A DNA stretch of 64,000 nucleotides from Methylomonas methanica MC09 (GTDB lineage Bacteria > Pseudomonadota > Gammaproteobacteria > Methylococcales > Methylomonadaceae), in contig NC_015572.1 of the NCBI RefSeq assembly GCF_000214665.1, positions 1,550,001-1,614,000 on the forward strand. The letters run 5' to 3'. Below are positions 1-8,186 of this stretch, piece after piece. Both the position numbers and the translations under genes were made by a program. The number at the start of each line of letters is the position of its first letter. The stretch's first letter is position 1. The notes under the pieces are model-generated. The model was not told the DNA's origin, searched no databases, and saw only the letters and a list, made by a program, of their open reading frames with translations.

Positions 1-214
1 GACAATCAGAAAATATTTATATCCGGATAAAGCCATTATTCATCTCTGTTATGCAAAGAAGTCAATCAAAGTTAAATTGCCCGTTTTTAGCGGCCGTTAT
101 ACAGCCATTTCACTCTGTGGCGGACAGCATACAAATTAACCAATAGGCTATTTTAACTGTTCAGCCGGGATTCGGTACATATAACCGTTCATCGTATCGA
201 ACATCGACGCAGGG

Positions 215-787
215 TTAATCCGCGCGGCTCAGTCGTTGCGTGGTAAAGCGGTTGGCCGTGATCTTGTTCGACCAATAAGCGGGCGGCAGCCCGGCTTTGT
301 GTTTTAAATGCTGTACAAATTGCATGGGGCTGGGCAGGCTTTGCCAGTTGGACGGCAGAAACGATGCATGGTGCGAGCCGTCTTGCAGTATCAAGCCATC
401 TACATTCGGCCGTAATTGGCTGACGAGGTCCAATTCCGAACTGAAACTCAGCGGTTCCAGGGCGGATACCAGATCGATATGAATAGCCAGTTCGTCAAGT
501 TCAGCGGAGGTGACGATGGGGAAATGCCGGTCGCAAAATGCGGCGGCAAAGGCGTTTTCCGACACATCTTCCACCAGAGGCCGAATCGGCTCCAGATTGC
601 CGATACAGCCGCGCGGCTGTTCCTGGTATTCCAACATCACGAAGGTTGCCCGGGGACGCGCCAACTCGGCCGAATAGGTGGAATTCTCTACCCTTAGCGG
701 CGTGCCGGTTTTTAGGCCATGAGCGATGGATTGCCAAGCCAAGCTTAATAAAACGGTTTGTTGCGGCTTAGTCAAAGGCTGAGACAC
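215..787 (-). CDS. AMMECR1-domain protein (AmmeMemoRadiSam system protein A-like)
   Basis: A 190-aa protein. The family signature RGCIGNLEP sits near residue 59, preceded by the conserved stretch ATFVMLEY and followed by an FCDRHFP segment. Length and motif order fit the AMMECR1 family, whose biochemical role is unsettled; in many bacteria it accompanies a Memo-like protein and a radical SAM enzyme. Neither partner is visible here. The gene lies 111 bp downstream of the dbpA stop on the same strand, so co-transcription is possible. Family assignment is confident, function is not. Confidence 0.85.
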   Translation of the reverse strand: MSQPLTKPQQTVLLSLAWQSIAHGLKTGTPLRVENSTYSAELARPRATFVMLEYQEQPRGCIGNLEPIRPLVEDVSENAFAAAFCDRHFPIVTSAELDELAIHIDLVSALEPLSFSSELDLVSQLRPNVDGLILQDGSHHASFLPSNWQSLPSPMQFVQHLKHKAGLPPAYWSNKITANRFTTQRLSRAD

Positions 788-898
788 GGTATTTTTCCGG
801 TTAAAATGTGTTGACGGATTGGTTGATAAATTAACGCAGCCTATAACTATAGGCGAGATGTGCGTATACGCGAATGGGACGAAATGGCGAACACGCGT

Positions 899-2287
899 TT
901 AATCCCACCGGGATTGGTGCACATTATAGCGGCGGCCTTTAATTTTGCCGTCTCGCAAACAGGCCAGGGCCTTGTCGGCTTGTTGGCGGCTTACAGCGAC
1001 ATAGGCGTGTTTGTCGAATACGTCGATTTTGCCGACTTCGCCGGCGGCAATGCCGGCCGTAGCGGTCAACGCGCCCAGGATATCGCCCGGACGCACTTTT
1101 TGTTTGCGGCCGGCATCGATCCACAGCGTGATCATGGGGGGGTGAAAGCGGGGTTCGTAACTCAGTTTAAACGGGGCTATGTCGTCCCAATCGGCCGCAA
1201 TGCCCAGGTAGTCTTCAATGGCTTTGACTCTGTCCAGTTCCGCATCCGCGCATAAGCTCAGCGCCAGACCTTTTTTACCGGCCCGGCCGGAGCGTCCGAT
1301 ACGGTGAACGTAGACCTCGGGGTCCCAAGGCAGTTCGTAGTTGATGACGGCCTGCAGTTCCTTGATATCCAGCCCCCTGGCGGCCACATCGGTGGCGACC
1401 AACACCGAGCAACTTTTATTGGCAAACCGCACCAGAACCTGATCGCGGTCTTTTTGTTCCAAATCGCCGTGCAAAGCCTGCACGGAAAAACCGCAATTCG
1501 CCAGACTGCCGGCCACATCCTGACATTCGCGTTTGGTATTGCAAAATACCACCGTGGACTCAGGCCGGTGGTAAGCCAATAAGTAGCCTACGGCATGCAC
1601 GCGTTTGGATGAGTCGACGCGGTGGAAGTGTTGAAGCAGGTCGCCGCCGTGATGGCGGGTGTCTATGCTGACGGAAACGGGTTTAAATTGATAGGACTGG
1701 CTCAAGTTGCGGATCGCGTCGGGGTAAGTTGCCGAAAATAACAACGTTTGCCGGTGGCTGGGTGCGTAGGAAATCACATCGGTAATAAGTTCCGCAAAGC
1801 CCATATCCAGCATGCGGTCGGCTTCGTCCAGTACCAAAACGTGTAAATCATCCAGGCGCAAGCTGTGTTTTTGCAGATGTTCCTGCACGCGGCCCGGGGT
1901 ACCCACAATGACATGCGCGCCGTGCAGCAGGGAATCCCGCTGCGGGGCAAACGGCACGCCGCCGCATAGCGACAATACTTTGATGTTTGGGATAAAACGC
2001 GCCAGTTGGCGAATTTCCTTGCTCACTTGATCGGCCAGCTCGCGGGTAGGGCATAGCACCAGGGCCTGGACTTTAAAATGGCCGACATCCAGCCGGGAGA
2101 TCAAGCCGATTCCGAACGCCGCTGTCTTGCCGCTGCCGGTTTTGGCTTGGGCGATTACATCCTTACCCTCCAGTATATGCGGCAGACTTTCGGCCTGTAT
2201 GGGGGTTAGATGGGTGTAGCCCAACGATGCGATGTTCTCAATCAGGGCGGGTTTCAGGGGAAGGGAGGAAAATTCTGGGCGATTCAC
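899..2287 (-). CDS. dbpA: ATP-dependent RNA helicase DbpA (DEAD box)
   Basis: DEAD-box helicase that remodels 23S rRNA during 50S ribosome assembly. All core motifs are present: Walker A AKTGSGKT, PTRELA, DEAD in VLDEADRM, SAT in LFSATYP, ARGLD and HRIGRSGRAG. The last ~75 residues (from KVRPGDILGAL) form the DbpA-type RNA-recognition domain that targets hairpin 92. I chose the GTG at 2287 (VNRPEFSS...), giving 462 aa, close to the E. coli length of about 457. The open frame continues upstream but overlaps the regulator gene and lacks homology-like sequence. No strong Shine-Dalgarno precedes the GTG. Confidence 0.93.
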   Translation of the reverse strand: MNRPEFSSLPLKPALIENIASLGYTHLTPIQAESLPHILEGKDVIAQAKTGSGKTAAFGIGLISRLDVGHFKVQALVLCPTRELADQVSKEIRQLARFIPNIKVLSLCGGVPFAPQRDSLLHGAHVIVGTPGRVQEHLQKHSLRLDDLHVLVLDEADRMLDMGFAELITDVISYAPSHRQTLLFSATYPDAIRNLSQSYQFKPVSVSIDTRHHGGDLLQHFHRVDSSKRVHAVGYLLAYHRPESTVVFCNTKRECQDVAGSLANCGFSVQALHGDLEQKDRDQVLVRFANKSCSVLVATDVAARGLDIKELQAVINYELPWDPEVYVHRIGRSGRAGKKGLALSLCADAELDRVKAIEDYLGIAADWDDIAPFKLSYEPRFHPPMITLWIDAGRKQKVRPGDILGALTATAGIAAGEVGKIDVFDKHAYVAVSRQQADKALACLRDGKIKGRRYNVHQSRWD

Positions 2288-2355
2288 AAAGGCTCTGTTA
2301 TCTGAGGGATGCGGCCGAATACCGGCATCCGGCAGACCATAATAACAGGGTTGTT

Positions 2356-3426
2356 TTATAACGAGGCCAGCGTCAGCAGTTTTTTCATCAGTTCCGCCTG
2401 ACTGTGCACATTCATTTTTTGCATGGTGTGTTTGATATGGTTCCTGACCGTCTCTTGCGAACGATAGGTATGGCTGGCGATGTCCGGTATGGAAGGATTC
2501 TTCATGAAGTGCAGGGCGCAAACCGCTTCGCAGCGTGACAGGCTGTGCAGGTGCATCAAGCGCTCCAGTGCCGGATTTTTATCTTTTTCGTGGGTAAAGG
2601 TCAGGATAAAGCCCTCCATATAGCATTCCCATTGATACAGATTTTTCAGCGAGGCGATCGGAATCAATGAAATTTGACAGGACTGGCATTGACTGTGAAC
2701 CGAGCCGACTTCCTGATTATTTGCAATCAAAGACAGCAAACGTTGTTCCATGGCCGGGTTTTTCATGCCGAAGCGGTTCCCGGCTATATGCACACAATCC
2801 AGCTGGCTGATAAATGCAGTATAAATCGGGTCGGAAAACAGAATGTTCAGCTCATGATCGACGATGATATAACCATCAAAATGATCGCCCAGGTGGTGGA
2901 GTAGCTGGCTATTGATTTTGTGGCGTTGTTCCTTGTGCATGGCGTCTTGCAGTATCGGCAACGTAGTTTCCAACAGCCGGGTGGCAACTTGCTGTTCAGT
3001 AACGTTGAATGCGTTTCTACGATTCAGCAGCAGGCTGAGGGCATGGTGGCGGGTACAGGCCAGCGCGACGCCGAAGCGATAATTTTGTTGGTCGGGTGCG
3101 AAAAAAGCGTCTTTCGTTTCGGCGGCCGGGTCGGCCGGTAGGTTTTGATTGCAGAATACCCGCTGAGGATGCTGGCTGACGTAATGATTGAAATGATCCA
3201 GGCGGTTTAATTTGTCCTCGTATTGCGCCTGATACTCTTTTGAAATGTGGGCGCTGAACAGGAAACGGCTGTTTCCGTAATCGTTTAAATCCGTTACCAA
3301 CAACGCGCCGGAATCGAAACCCAATTGCCGGGTCAGTTCCAGCAGGAAGCGGTTCCAGATTAGCGGGTATCCCGGAGCGTTTGCCAGTATGGTATGCAGA
3401 TACAGATCGTCAGATAATTGCCTCAT
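2356..3426 (-). CDS. LuxR-type transcriptional regulator
   Basis: A 356-aa protein whose C-terminal ~60 residues form a LuxR/NarL-type winged HTH (segment IPDIASHTYRSQETVRNHIK, then a helix ending KMNVHSQAEL). The N-terminal ~280 residues look like a PAS-like sensory region with no receiver motif and no clear autoinducer-binding signature. It is divergent from the haem-peroxidase operon starting at 3790, and a perfect inverted repeat (3691-3706) lies between them. It is therefore a plausible regulator of that operon (inference). Effector unknown. Confidence 0.8.
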   Translation of the reverse strand: MRQLSDDLYLHTILANAPGYPLIWNRFLLELTRQLGFDSGALLVTDLNDYGNSRFLFSAHISKEYQAQYEDKLNRLDHFNHYVSQHPQRVFCNQNLPADPAAETKDAFFAPDQQNYRFGVALACTRHHALSLLLNRRNAFNVTEQQVATRLLETTLPILQDAMHKEQRHKINSQLLHHLGDHFDGYIIVDHELNILFSDPIYTAFISQLDCVHIAGNRFGMKNPAMEQRLLSLIANNQEVGSVHSQCQSCQISLIPIASLKNLYQWECYMEGFILTFTHEKDKNPALERLMHLHSLSRCEAVCALHFMKNPSIPDIASHTYRSQETVRNHIKHTMQKMNVHSQAELMKKLLTLASL

Positions 3427-3789
3427 TGAGTGCCACCCTTATTCTTATTATTAGTGTTGTCATCAATCAATAAGCTTCGAGTGCGCAAGCGGGGTGTTAA
3501 CCTGCTTGCGCGGATTCAAATACCTTTTATAAACCGCCTGAATCAGTTCTCCATCGAATGACCTTTGTCTGACCCATTTCCAGTTAAATCCGTATAGCAG
3601 CCTGTCGTATTTCCGTAACAACCTTGGCGGTACCCGCAACGAAACCGAGGCGCTTAGCATAACGCTTAAATGATTGATTTGGCAAAAATTTGACCCATTT
3701 GGGTCATGGCGGCGGCTGAACACTTAAGTTAAGCTGATCCCGAGTCATGTAGTGGAATTCCGCTATTCACAGGATATGGGGACAAGACA
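3427..3789. other. Divergent intergenic region, LuxR regulator / haem-peroxidase operon
   Basis: This 363-bp region separates the divergent regulator and peroxidase genes. An 86-codon minus-strand frame (3463-3723) crosses it but has no recognisable domain and covers the likely promoter, so I do not call it. Visible elements are the inverted repeat at 3691-3706, a second copy of its left half (TGACCCATTT at 3570-3579), and a purine-rich ribosome site (GGGGACAAG) just before the ATG at 3790. Confidence 0.6.
3691..3706. promoter_or_regulatory. Perfect inverted repeat, candidate operator
   Basis: TGACCC-ATTT-GGGTCA is a perfect 6-bp inverted repeat with a 4-bp spacer, 84 bp upstream of the peroxidase start. 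The ten bases TGACCCATTT recur at 3570-3579. Its place between a divergent LuxR-type regulator and its likely target operon suggests a protein-binding site. This rests on symmetry and location only. Confidence 0.45.
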
Positions 3790-6717
3790 ATGAAAACAAA
3801 AATCAATGCGCCGATTCTGTTTGTCGTTTCATGGTTTATAGCGACCGCTTCTCATGGGGAAAGCCTTTCCACCTTGGAACGAATCAAGGCCGACAAGGCT
3901 TGTGCGGCGATGGCGGCGAAAGGCTTACGGCCGATCGCCGATCAACAGACCGAGCGTTTTTTGGGCAAGGTCAGCGAGGATACCGCGGAATGCCGCGGCG
4001 GCAAAAAAGCCGTGGCGGGCCGCAGCGTAGTATGGGTGGATTGGCCCAATTATTGGGGTACCGGGGATGCCAGCAGCAAGGTGGACGGTTGGGAATCCAT
4101 TACCAAGTTGGGTAAGCATCTCAATCCGAACGGCAGAGGCGTGGACGGCGCCCTGATGGACTTGGAATACCAACGGATGGAATTGCTGCGTTTCAACCTA
4201 TACGACAATAAAACCTACGAAACCTATATCAGAGGTGTCGGCAAAACACCCGGTCCGGTCGTGAAAGTGTGGGCCGAAATGCGTCTGCCGCATACCGATC
4301 CTTTGTACGACCAGGTGACCGAGAAGGACGGCACCCAACTCTGCAAAGGGGCGTTGATTCGCCACCGTAACATCAACGGAATTTGTAACGATATTTTCAA
4401 TCCGGCCATGGGGGCCACCAACCAGCTGTTCGCCCGCAACGTCAGCTTCGACGCGACTTTTCCGGATATGGGCGCCAACGAATTGGCCCGTAACCGCCAT
4501 GGCGACCGCTTGAGTTTGTTAAAGCCCGATCCGCAGGTGATTTCCAGAAAACTGTTTACCCGCGGCCAAACCAAACCCGATGCCTGTAATCAAGGCAAGG
4601 GCTTGCCGGGCGATGCCAAGGACGCGGAGTGCGACTATAAAAAAGCGCCGTTTTTCAACGTATTGGCGGCTTATTGGATTCAGTTCATGACCCACGACTG
4701 GTTTTACCATTTGCGGGAAGGCCAGAACACCGAGGCCAGAATGCCGGTCGGCTGTACCACTCAGCGGGTGAATAACAAAGAACAGCCGCTGAGCGCCGAA
4801 CAGGCCGCCAAACTGGGTTGTCGCCCCAACGACAAGGTGGATGTGGCATTTGTCGCGCAAAAGGCACCCGCGCCGACCTTTGAATATCAAGGCAAAACCT
4901 ATTTGTCGCGCGCCCCCCAAACCACGGAAAACACCGTCACCGCCTGGTGGGACGCCTCGCAAATATACGGTTTCGACGAGCTCTCGCAAAAACGCGTGAA
5001 ACGCGACCCCAAAGATCCGGCGAAACTGTTAATGGTGTCGCGCGGCAACCACAGCGGGGCAGGCGAAGCGCAAGGTTACCTGCCGGTATTCGACAGTTGC
5101 GAAAACGGTGCCGCGGATTGTACGCCCGACCCCATCAATCCGGCCTGGAAAGGCCAGGAAGCCGCGGGTTTCGCGGATAACTGGACCGTGGGCATGAGTT
5201 TTTATCACAATCTGTTCGTGCGCGAACATAATGCCTTTGTGAACGCGTTCCGCGCCAAAACCAAAGCCGCGCCGGATGCCGATTCCGGTTTGCGCAATCC
5301 GGACCGCCCCGAGCAGACCATTACCTATAAGCAGGTCAGCGACGAAGAGTTGTACCAAGCGGCCCGGTTGGTGGTGGCCGCCGAGATTGCCAAAATTCAT
5401 ACCATAGAGTGGACCACCCAGCTATTGTACGACGAACCGTTATACCTGGGCATGAACGCCAACTGGAACGGACTGTTGATGAAGGACGACCCGGTTTCCA
5501 AGGTGTTGGAAAAAATCGTCGTTAATAAACTGGCCAAATCCAAAAACGAGACCAAAGCCAACCAGTTTTACTCGGTGTTCGCATCGGGCGCCGGCATCAC
5601 CGGTTTGGGTAGCCACCGCTATAAAAGCCATCCCACCTTTTTGGGCCGGTTAATCGACAAAAAGGATATTTGGGATATCCGTAACCCGGAACACGTCAAC
5701 GGCGGCGTCAACCACTTCGGTTCGCCGTTTAATTTTCCGGAAGAATTTCCTACGGTTTACCGCCTGCACCCCTTATTGCCCGATTTGCTGGAATACAGGG
5801 AATTGCAGGCGCCGAACGCGATTGCCAAAAAAGTGCCGGTGGTCAGCACCTTTAGGGGCAAAGCCACTCAGGCCATGGCCGACGGCGGCTTGAGCAATTG
5901 GGCGTTAAGCATGGGCCGGCAACGGCTGGGTTTGTTGACGCTGCAAAACCACGCCCAGTTCTTACAAAATCTGGATTTGCCGCGCTTGAATACCGAAACC
6001 AACAAAATCGATATCGCGGCCTTGGATGTCATCCGGGACCGGGAACGGGGATTGTCGCGTTTTAACGAATTCCGCCGCCAATACGGCTTGAAGCAACTGA
6101 CCAGCTTCGACGATTTCATCGACTGGCGGCTGCCCACCACCAGCGCCGAATATCTGGAGCAAAAACGTTTGACCGGTTTGCTGCGCGAAGTGTACGGCCA
6201 GCATAAATGCGATGCCAGTAAAGTAATCACCGCCGCGCAGCTGAATGAAGACGGTTCGCGCATCAACGATTGCCTGGGTCATCCGGACGGTAGCATGGTC
6301 GACAATATCGAAGACCTGGATACCGTGGTGGGCTGGTTGTCGGAGTTCACCCGGCCGCACGGTTACGCCATTTCCGAAACCCAGTTTCATGTATTTATCC
6401 TGAACGCCTCCCGGCGGCTGTTTAGCGACCGCTTCTTTACCTCCAGCTTCCGTCCGGAGTTTTATACCTCGCTGGGCATCGAGTGGGTGACCAACAACGG
6501 ACCGGACGGCAAGCAAATGGAGCCCAAGCCTTCCAACGGCCACGAGGTGGAAGTGTCGCCGTTAAAACGCATTATGTTGCGTACCATGCCCGAGCTCAAG
6601 CAACAACTGGCCGGCGTGGTCAACGTGTTCGACCCGTGGGCCAGGGACAGAGGCACGGATTACACCTTGCAATGGAAACCGCAACCCAGTGCGGCGGGCG
6701 ACGAAAGTTTTCGATAA
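3790..6717 (+). CDS. Secreted animal-type haem peroxidase / fatty-acid dioxygenase-like protein
   Basis: A 975-aa protein with a signal peptide (residues 1-24, hydrophobic core ILFVVSWFIATAS). It belongs to the animal haem peroxidase superfamily. The distal haem His is His302 in QFMTHDWF, comparable to the FTHQF segment of cyclooxygenase. NLFVREHNAFVNAF matches the family REHN element. TVYRLHPLLPD places Tyr657 three residues before proximal His660, the same spacing as the COX Tyr385/His388 pair. This pattern fits the oxygenating branch (COX, alpha-dioxygenase, linoleate diol synthase) better than plain peroxidases. Substrate is unknown; a lipid is my inference. It is first in a six-gene operon and is followed by a catalase-related gene after 30 bp. 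It is longer than typical bacterial members, with an extra ~250-residue N-terminal region. Confidence 0.85.
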   Translation: MKTKINAPILFVVSWFIATASHGESLSTLERIKADKACAAMAAKGLRPIADQQTERFLGKVSEDTAECRGGKKAVAGRSVVWVDWPNYWGTGDASSKVDGWESITKLGKHLNPNGRGVDGALMDLEYQRMELLRFNLYDNKTYETYIRGVGKTPGPVVKVWAEMRLPHTDPLYDQVTEKDGTQLCKGALIRHRNINGICNDIFNPAMGATNQLFARNVSFDATFPDMGANELARNRHGDRLSLLKPDPQVISRKLFTRGQTKPDACNQGKGLPGDAKDAECDYKKAPFFNVLAAYWIQFMTHDWFYHLREGQNTEARMPVGCTTQRVNNKEQPLSAEQAAKLGCRPNDKVDVAFVAQKAPAPTFEYQGKTYLSRAPQTTENTVTAWWDASQIYGFDELSQKRVKRDPKDPAKLLMVSRGNHSGAGEAQGYLPVFDSCENGAADCTPDPINPAWKGQEAAGFADNWTVGMSFYHNLFVREHNAFVNAFRAKTKAAPDADSGLRNPDRPEQTITYKQVSDEELYQAARLVVAAEIAKIHTIEWTTQLLYDEPLYLGMNANWNGLLMKDDPVSKVLEKIVVNKLAKSKNETKANQFYSVFASGAGITGLGSHRYKSHPTFLGRLIDKKDIWDIRNPEHVNGGVNHFGSPFNFPEEFPTVYRLHPLLPDLLEYRELQAPNAIAKKVPVVSTFRGKATQAMADGGLSNWALSMGRQRLGLLTLQNHAQFLQNLDLPRLNTETNKIDIAALDVIRDRERGLSRFNEFRRQYGLKQLTSFDDFIDWRLPTTSAEYLEQKRLTGLLREVYGQHKCDASKVITAAQLNEDGSRINDCLGHPDGSMVDNIEDLDTVVGWLSEFTRPHGYAISETQFHVFILNASRRLFSDRFFTSSFRPEFYTSLGIEWVTNNGPDGKQMEPKPSNGHEVEVSPLKRIMLRTMPELKQQLAGVVNVFDPWARDRGTDYTLQWKPQPSAAGDESFR

Positions 6718-6747
6718 GAAGGACTTAGCAGTAGGGGGGCAGTCGAT

Positions 6748-7701
6748 ATGGATCAGGAAATGCCGATTGACGATTTAATTACTGAGATGAATCAGGGGAT
6801 TGCGGCTGTCATCACAAACGAAGCCGAAGATGGCGTCGTACCGCGTTTCAATCAGGCCAAAACCATAGGCTGCCTGCGGGGCGAGTTTCGCGTGCATGAT
6901 GATATTCCGCCCGAATTGAAGCACGGAATTTTTTCCGAAGCGAAAACCTACCCGGCCATGCTGCGGTTTGCTAATGCCACCAGCCGGGACGACGCGGAAA
7001 AAGATGTAAGAGGCTTGTCGATTCGGCTTTCCGATGTGGAGGGGCCGGTACTTTGGGGCGAGCCGGGTTTTCAGGATTTTATTTTAAACAGCTATCCGGC
7101 CCTGTTTGTGGCTACGCCGGAAGACTTTCTGGGCTTTATCCTGGCCCGGCAGGCCAATCAGAGACTATGGTTTTTTTTGAACCCTTTCAATCCGCATCTG
7201 AAAGCATTGTGGATAGCCTTTAAATCTCGGCAAAACCATTTGTGCCCCTTCGATGTGCGGTTTTGGAGCACCACGCCTTATAAATTGGGTGAAAACTCCG
7301 GGCAGGTGGTGAAGTATTCCGTGCTGCCATGTTCGGACTATCAGACTCTGCAAGCCGAAAAACCGGGCCGCAACCAGTTGCGGGCTGCGATGAAGGCGCA
7401 TTTGCAGCGCTATCCGGCCAAGTTCCATTTCGCGGTGCAAACGCAAACCGATCCACATAGCATGCCGATTGAAGACGCCTCGGTGATTTGGGACGAAGCG
7501 GTTTCGCCGTTTCGAATCGTCGCCACCATCACCCTGGAAAACCAGGATTTCGACGACCCGGAAGCCTTGGCCGAGTGCGAGGCCAGCAGTTTTAACCCCT
7601 GGCAATGCTTGGCCGCACACGAACCCTTGGGGCGCATGAACCAGGTGCGGCGTCTGGTTTATGCCCACGCCGCCGCCGTTCGCAACCGCAATCAGGAGTA
7701 A
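6748..7701 (+). CDS. Catalase-related haem protein, distal His absent
   Basis: A 317-aa catalase-superfamily protein of the short type related to coral allene oxide synthase and y4iL-like proteins. The C-terminal ending HEPLGRMNQVRRLVY supplies an R-x-x-x-Y element (Arg301-Tyr305), the expected proximal haem Tyr. The distal Asn is plausible at Asn114 (QDFILNSYP). Where the paralogue at 11024 has KTHG (distal His), this protein has KTIG (Ile40), so ordinary catalase chemistry is unlikely. It has no signal peptide, so it may act inside the cell on products of the secreted enzyme or be membrane-associated (inference). It starts 30 bp after the peroxidase with a strong purine-rich ribosome site, and ends 5 bp before the next gene. 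Confidence 0.8.
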   Translation: MDQEMPIDDLITEMNQGIAAVITNEAEDGVVPRFNQAKTIGCLRGEFRVHDDIPPELKHGIFSEAKTYPAMLRFANATSRDDAEKDVRGLSIRLSDVEGPVLWGEPGFQDFILNSYPALFVATPEDFLGFILARQANQRLWFFLNPFNPHLKALWIAFKSRQNHLCPFDVRFWSTTPYKLGENSGQVVKYSVLPCSDYQTLQAEKPGRNQLRAAMKAHLQRYPAKFHFAVQTQTDPHSMPIEDASVIWDEAVSPFRIVATITLENQDFDDPEALAECEASSFNPWQCLAAHEPLGRMNQVRRLVYAHAAAVRNRNQE

Positions 7702-7706
7702 ACACC

Positions 7707-8162
7707 ATGAACGATACCGTCAACAGTTGGTTGAGCAAATCGCGCGAAGAGCTGGACGAGATTTATTGCAATGCCGCGCCCGGAAACATTCCCACCGGCG
7801 ATACCCAAGGTACCGCTATTTTAGCCGGATCGGTGTTCGCCAAATTGGTGGCTTTTTTCGCCGGCGTCTATGCCTGGCAGGGCAAGAAGTTCGATTTGTT
7901 TTGTCCCGGCGGCCAGGCCGGGGTTCTGGTCAACAAAATCACCGCCTTCAGTCTGACCTTCATCGTCGCTAAAGTGTACATGGACAAAAGCTGGCTGGAT
8001 CAAAAGGACACCATCGTCATCGATTATTCCAAAACCTCGTTCTTCGCCAAAGTAATACGCGATGAAATTCGCGAGATCGAGCCCGGCGTTTATCTGGGCA
8101 AAGTATGGTGGGGCAAAAAGCGGATTTTGGATTTTGCCTTAACCAGCAAAAACACCCAATAA
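7707..8162 (+). CDS. Unrecognised small protein of the haem-enzyme operon
   Basis: A 151-aa protein starting at the ATG 5 bp after the preceding stop, with AGGAG overlapping that stop as ribosome site. I do not recognise a family. It has a hydrophobic segment around residues 40-56 (AGSVFAKLVAFFAGVYAW) and a C-terminal part with IRDEIREIEPGVYLGKVWW, which could form a small beta-rich ligand-binding fold. Tight spacing on both sides says it works with the haem proteins, perhaps in lipid binding. That is inference. Confidence 0.7.
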   Translation: MNDTVNSWLSKSREELDEIYCNAAPGNIPTGDTQGTAILAGSVFAKLVAFFAGVYAWQGKKFDLFCPGGQAGVLVNKITAFSLTFIVAKVYMDKSWLDQKDTIVIDYSKTSFFAKVIRDEIREIEPGVYLGKVWWGKKRILDFALTSKNTQ

Positions 8163-8186
8163 GAACCCTAATCCGAGTATGTCGCC

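Noticed and set aside
3463..3723. 86-codon minus-strand frame
   Set aside because: No domain or clear ribosome site; it covers the divergent promoter and the inverted repeat.
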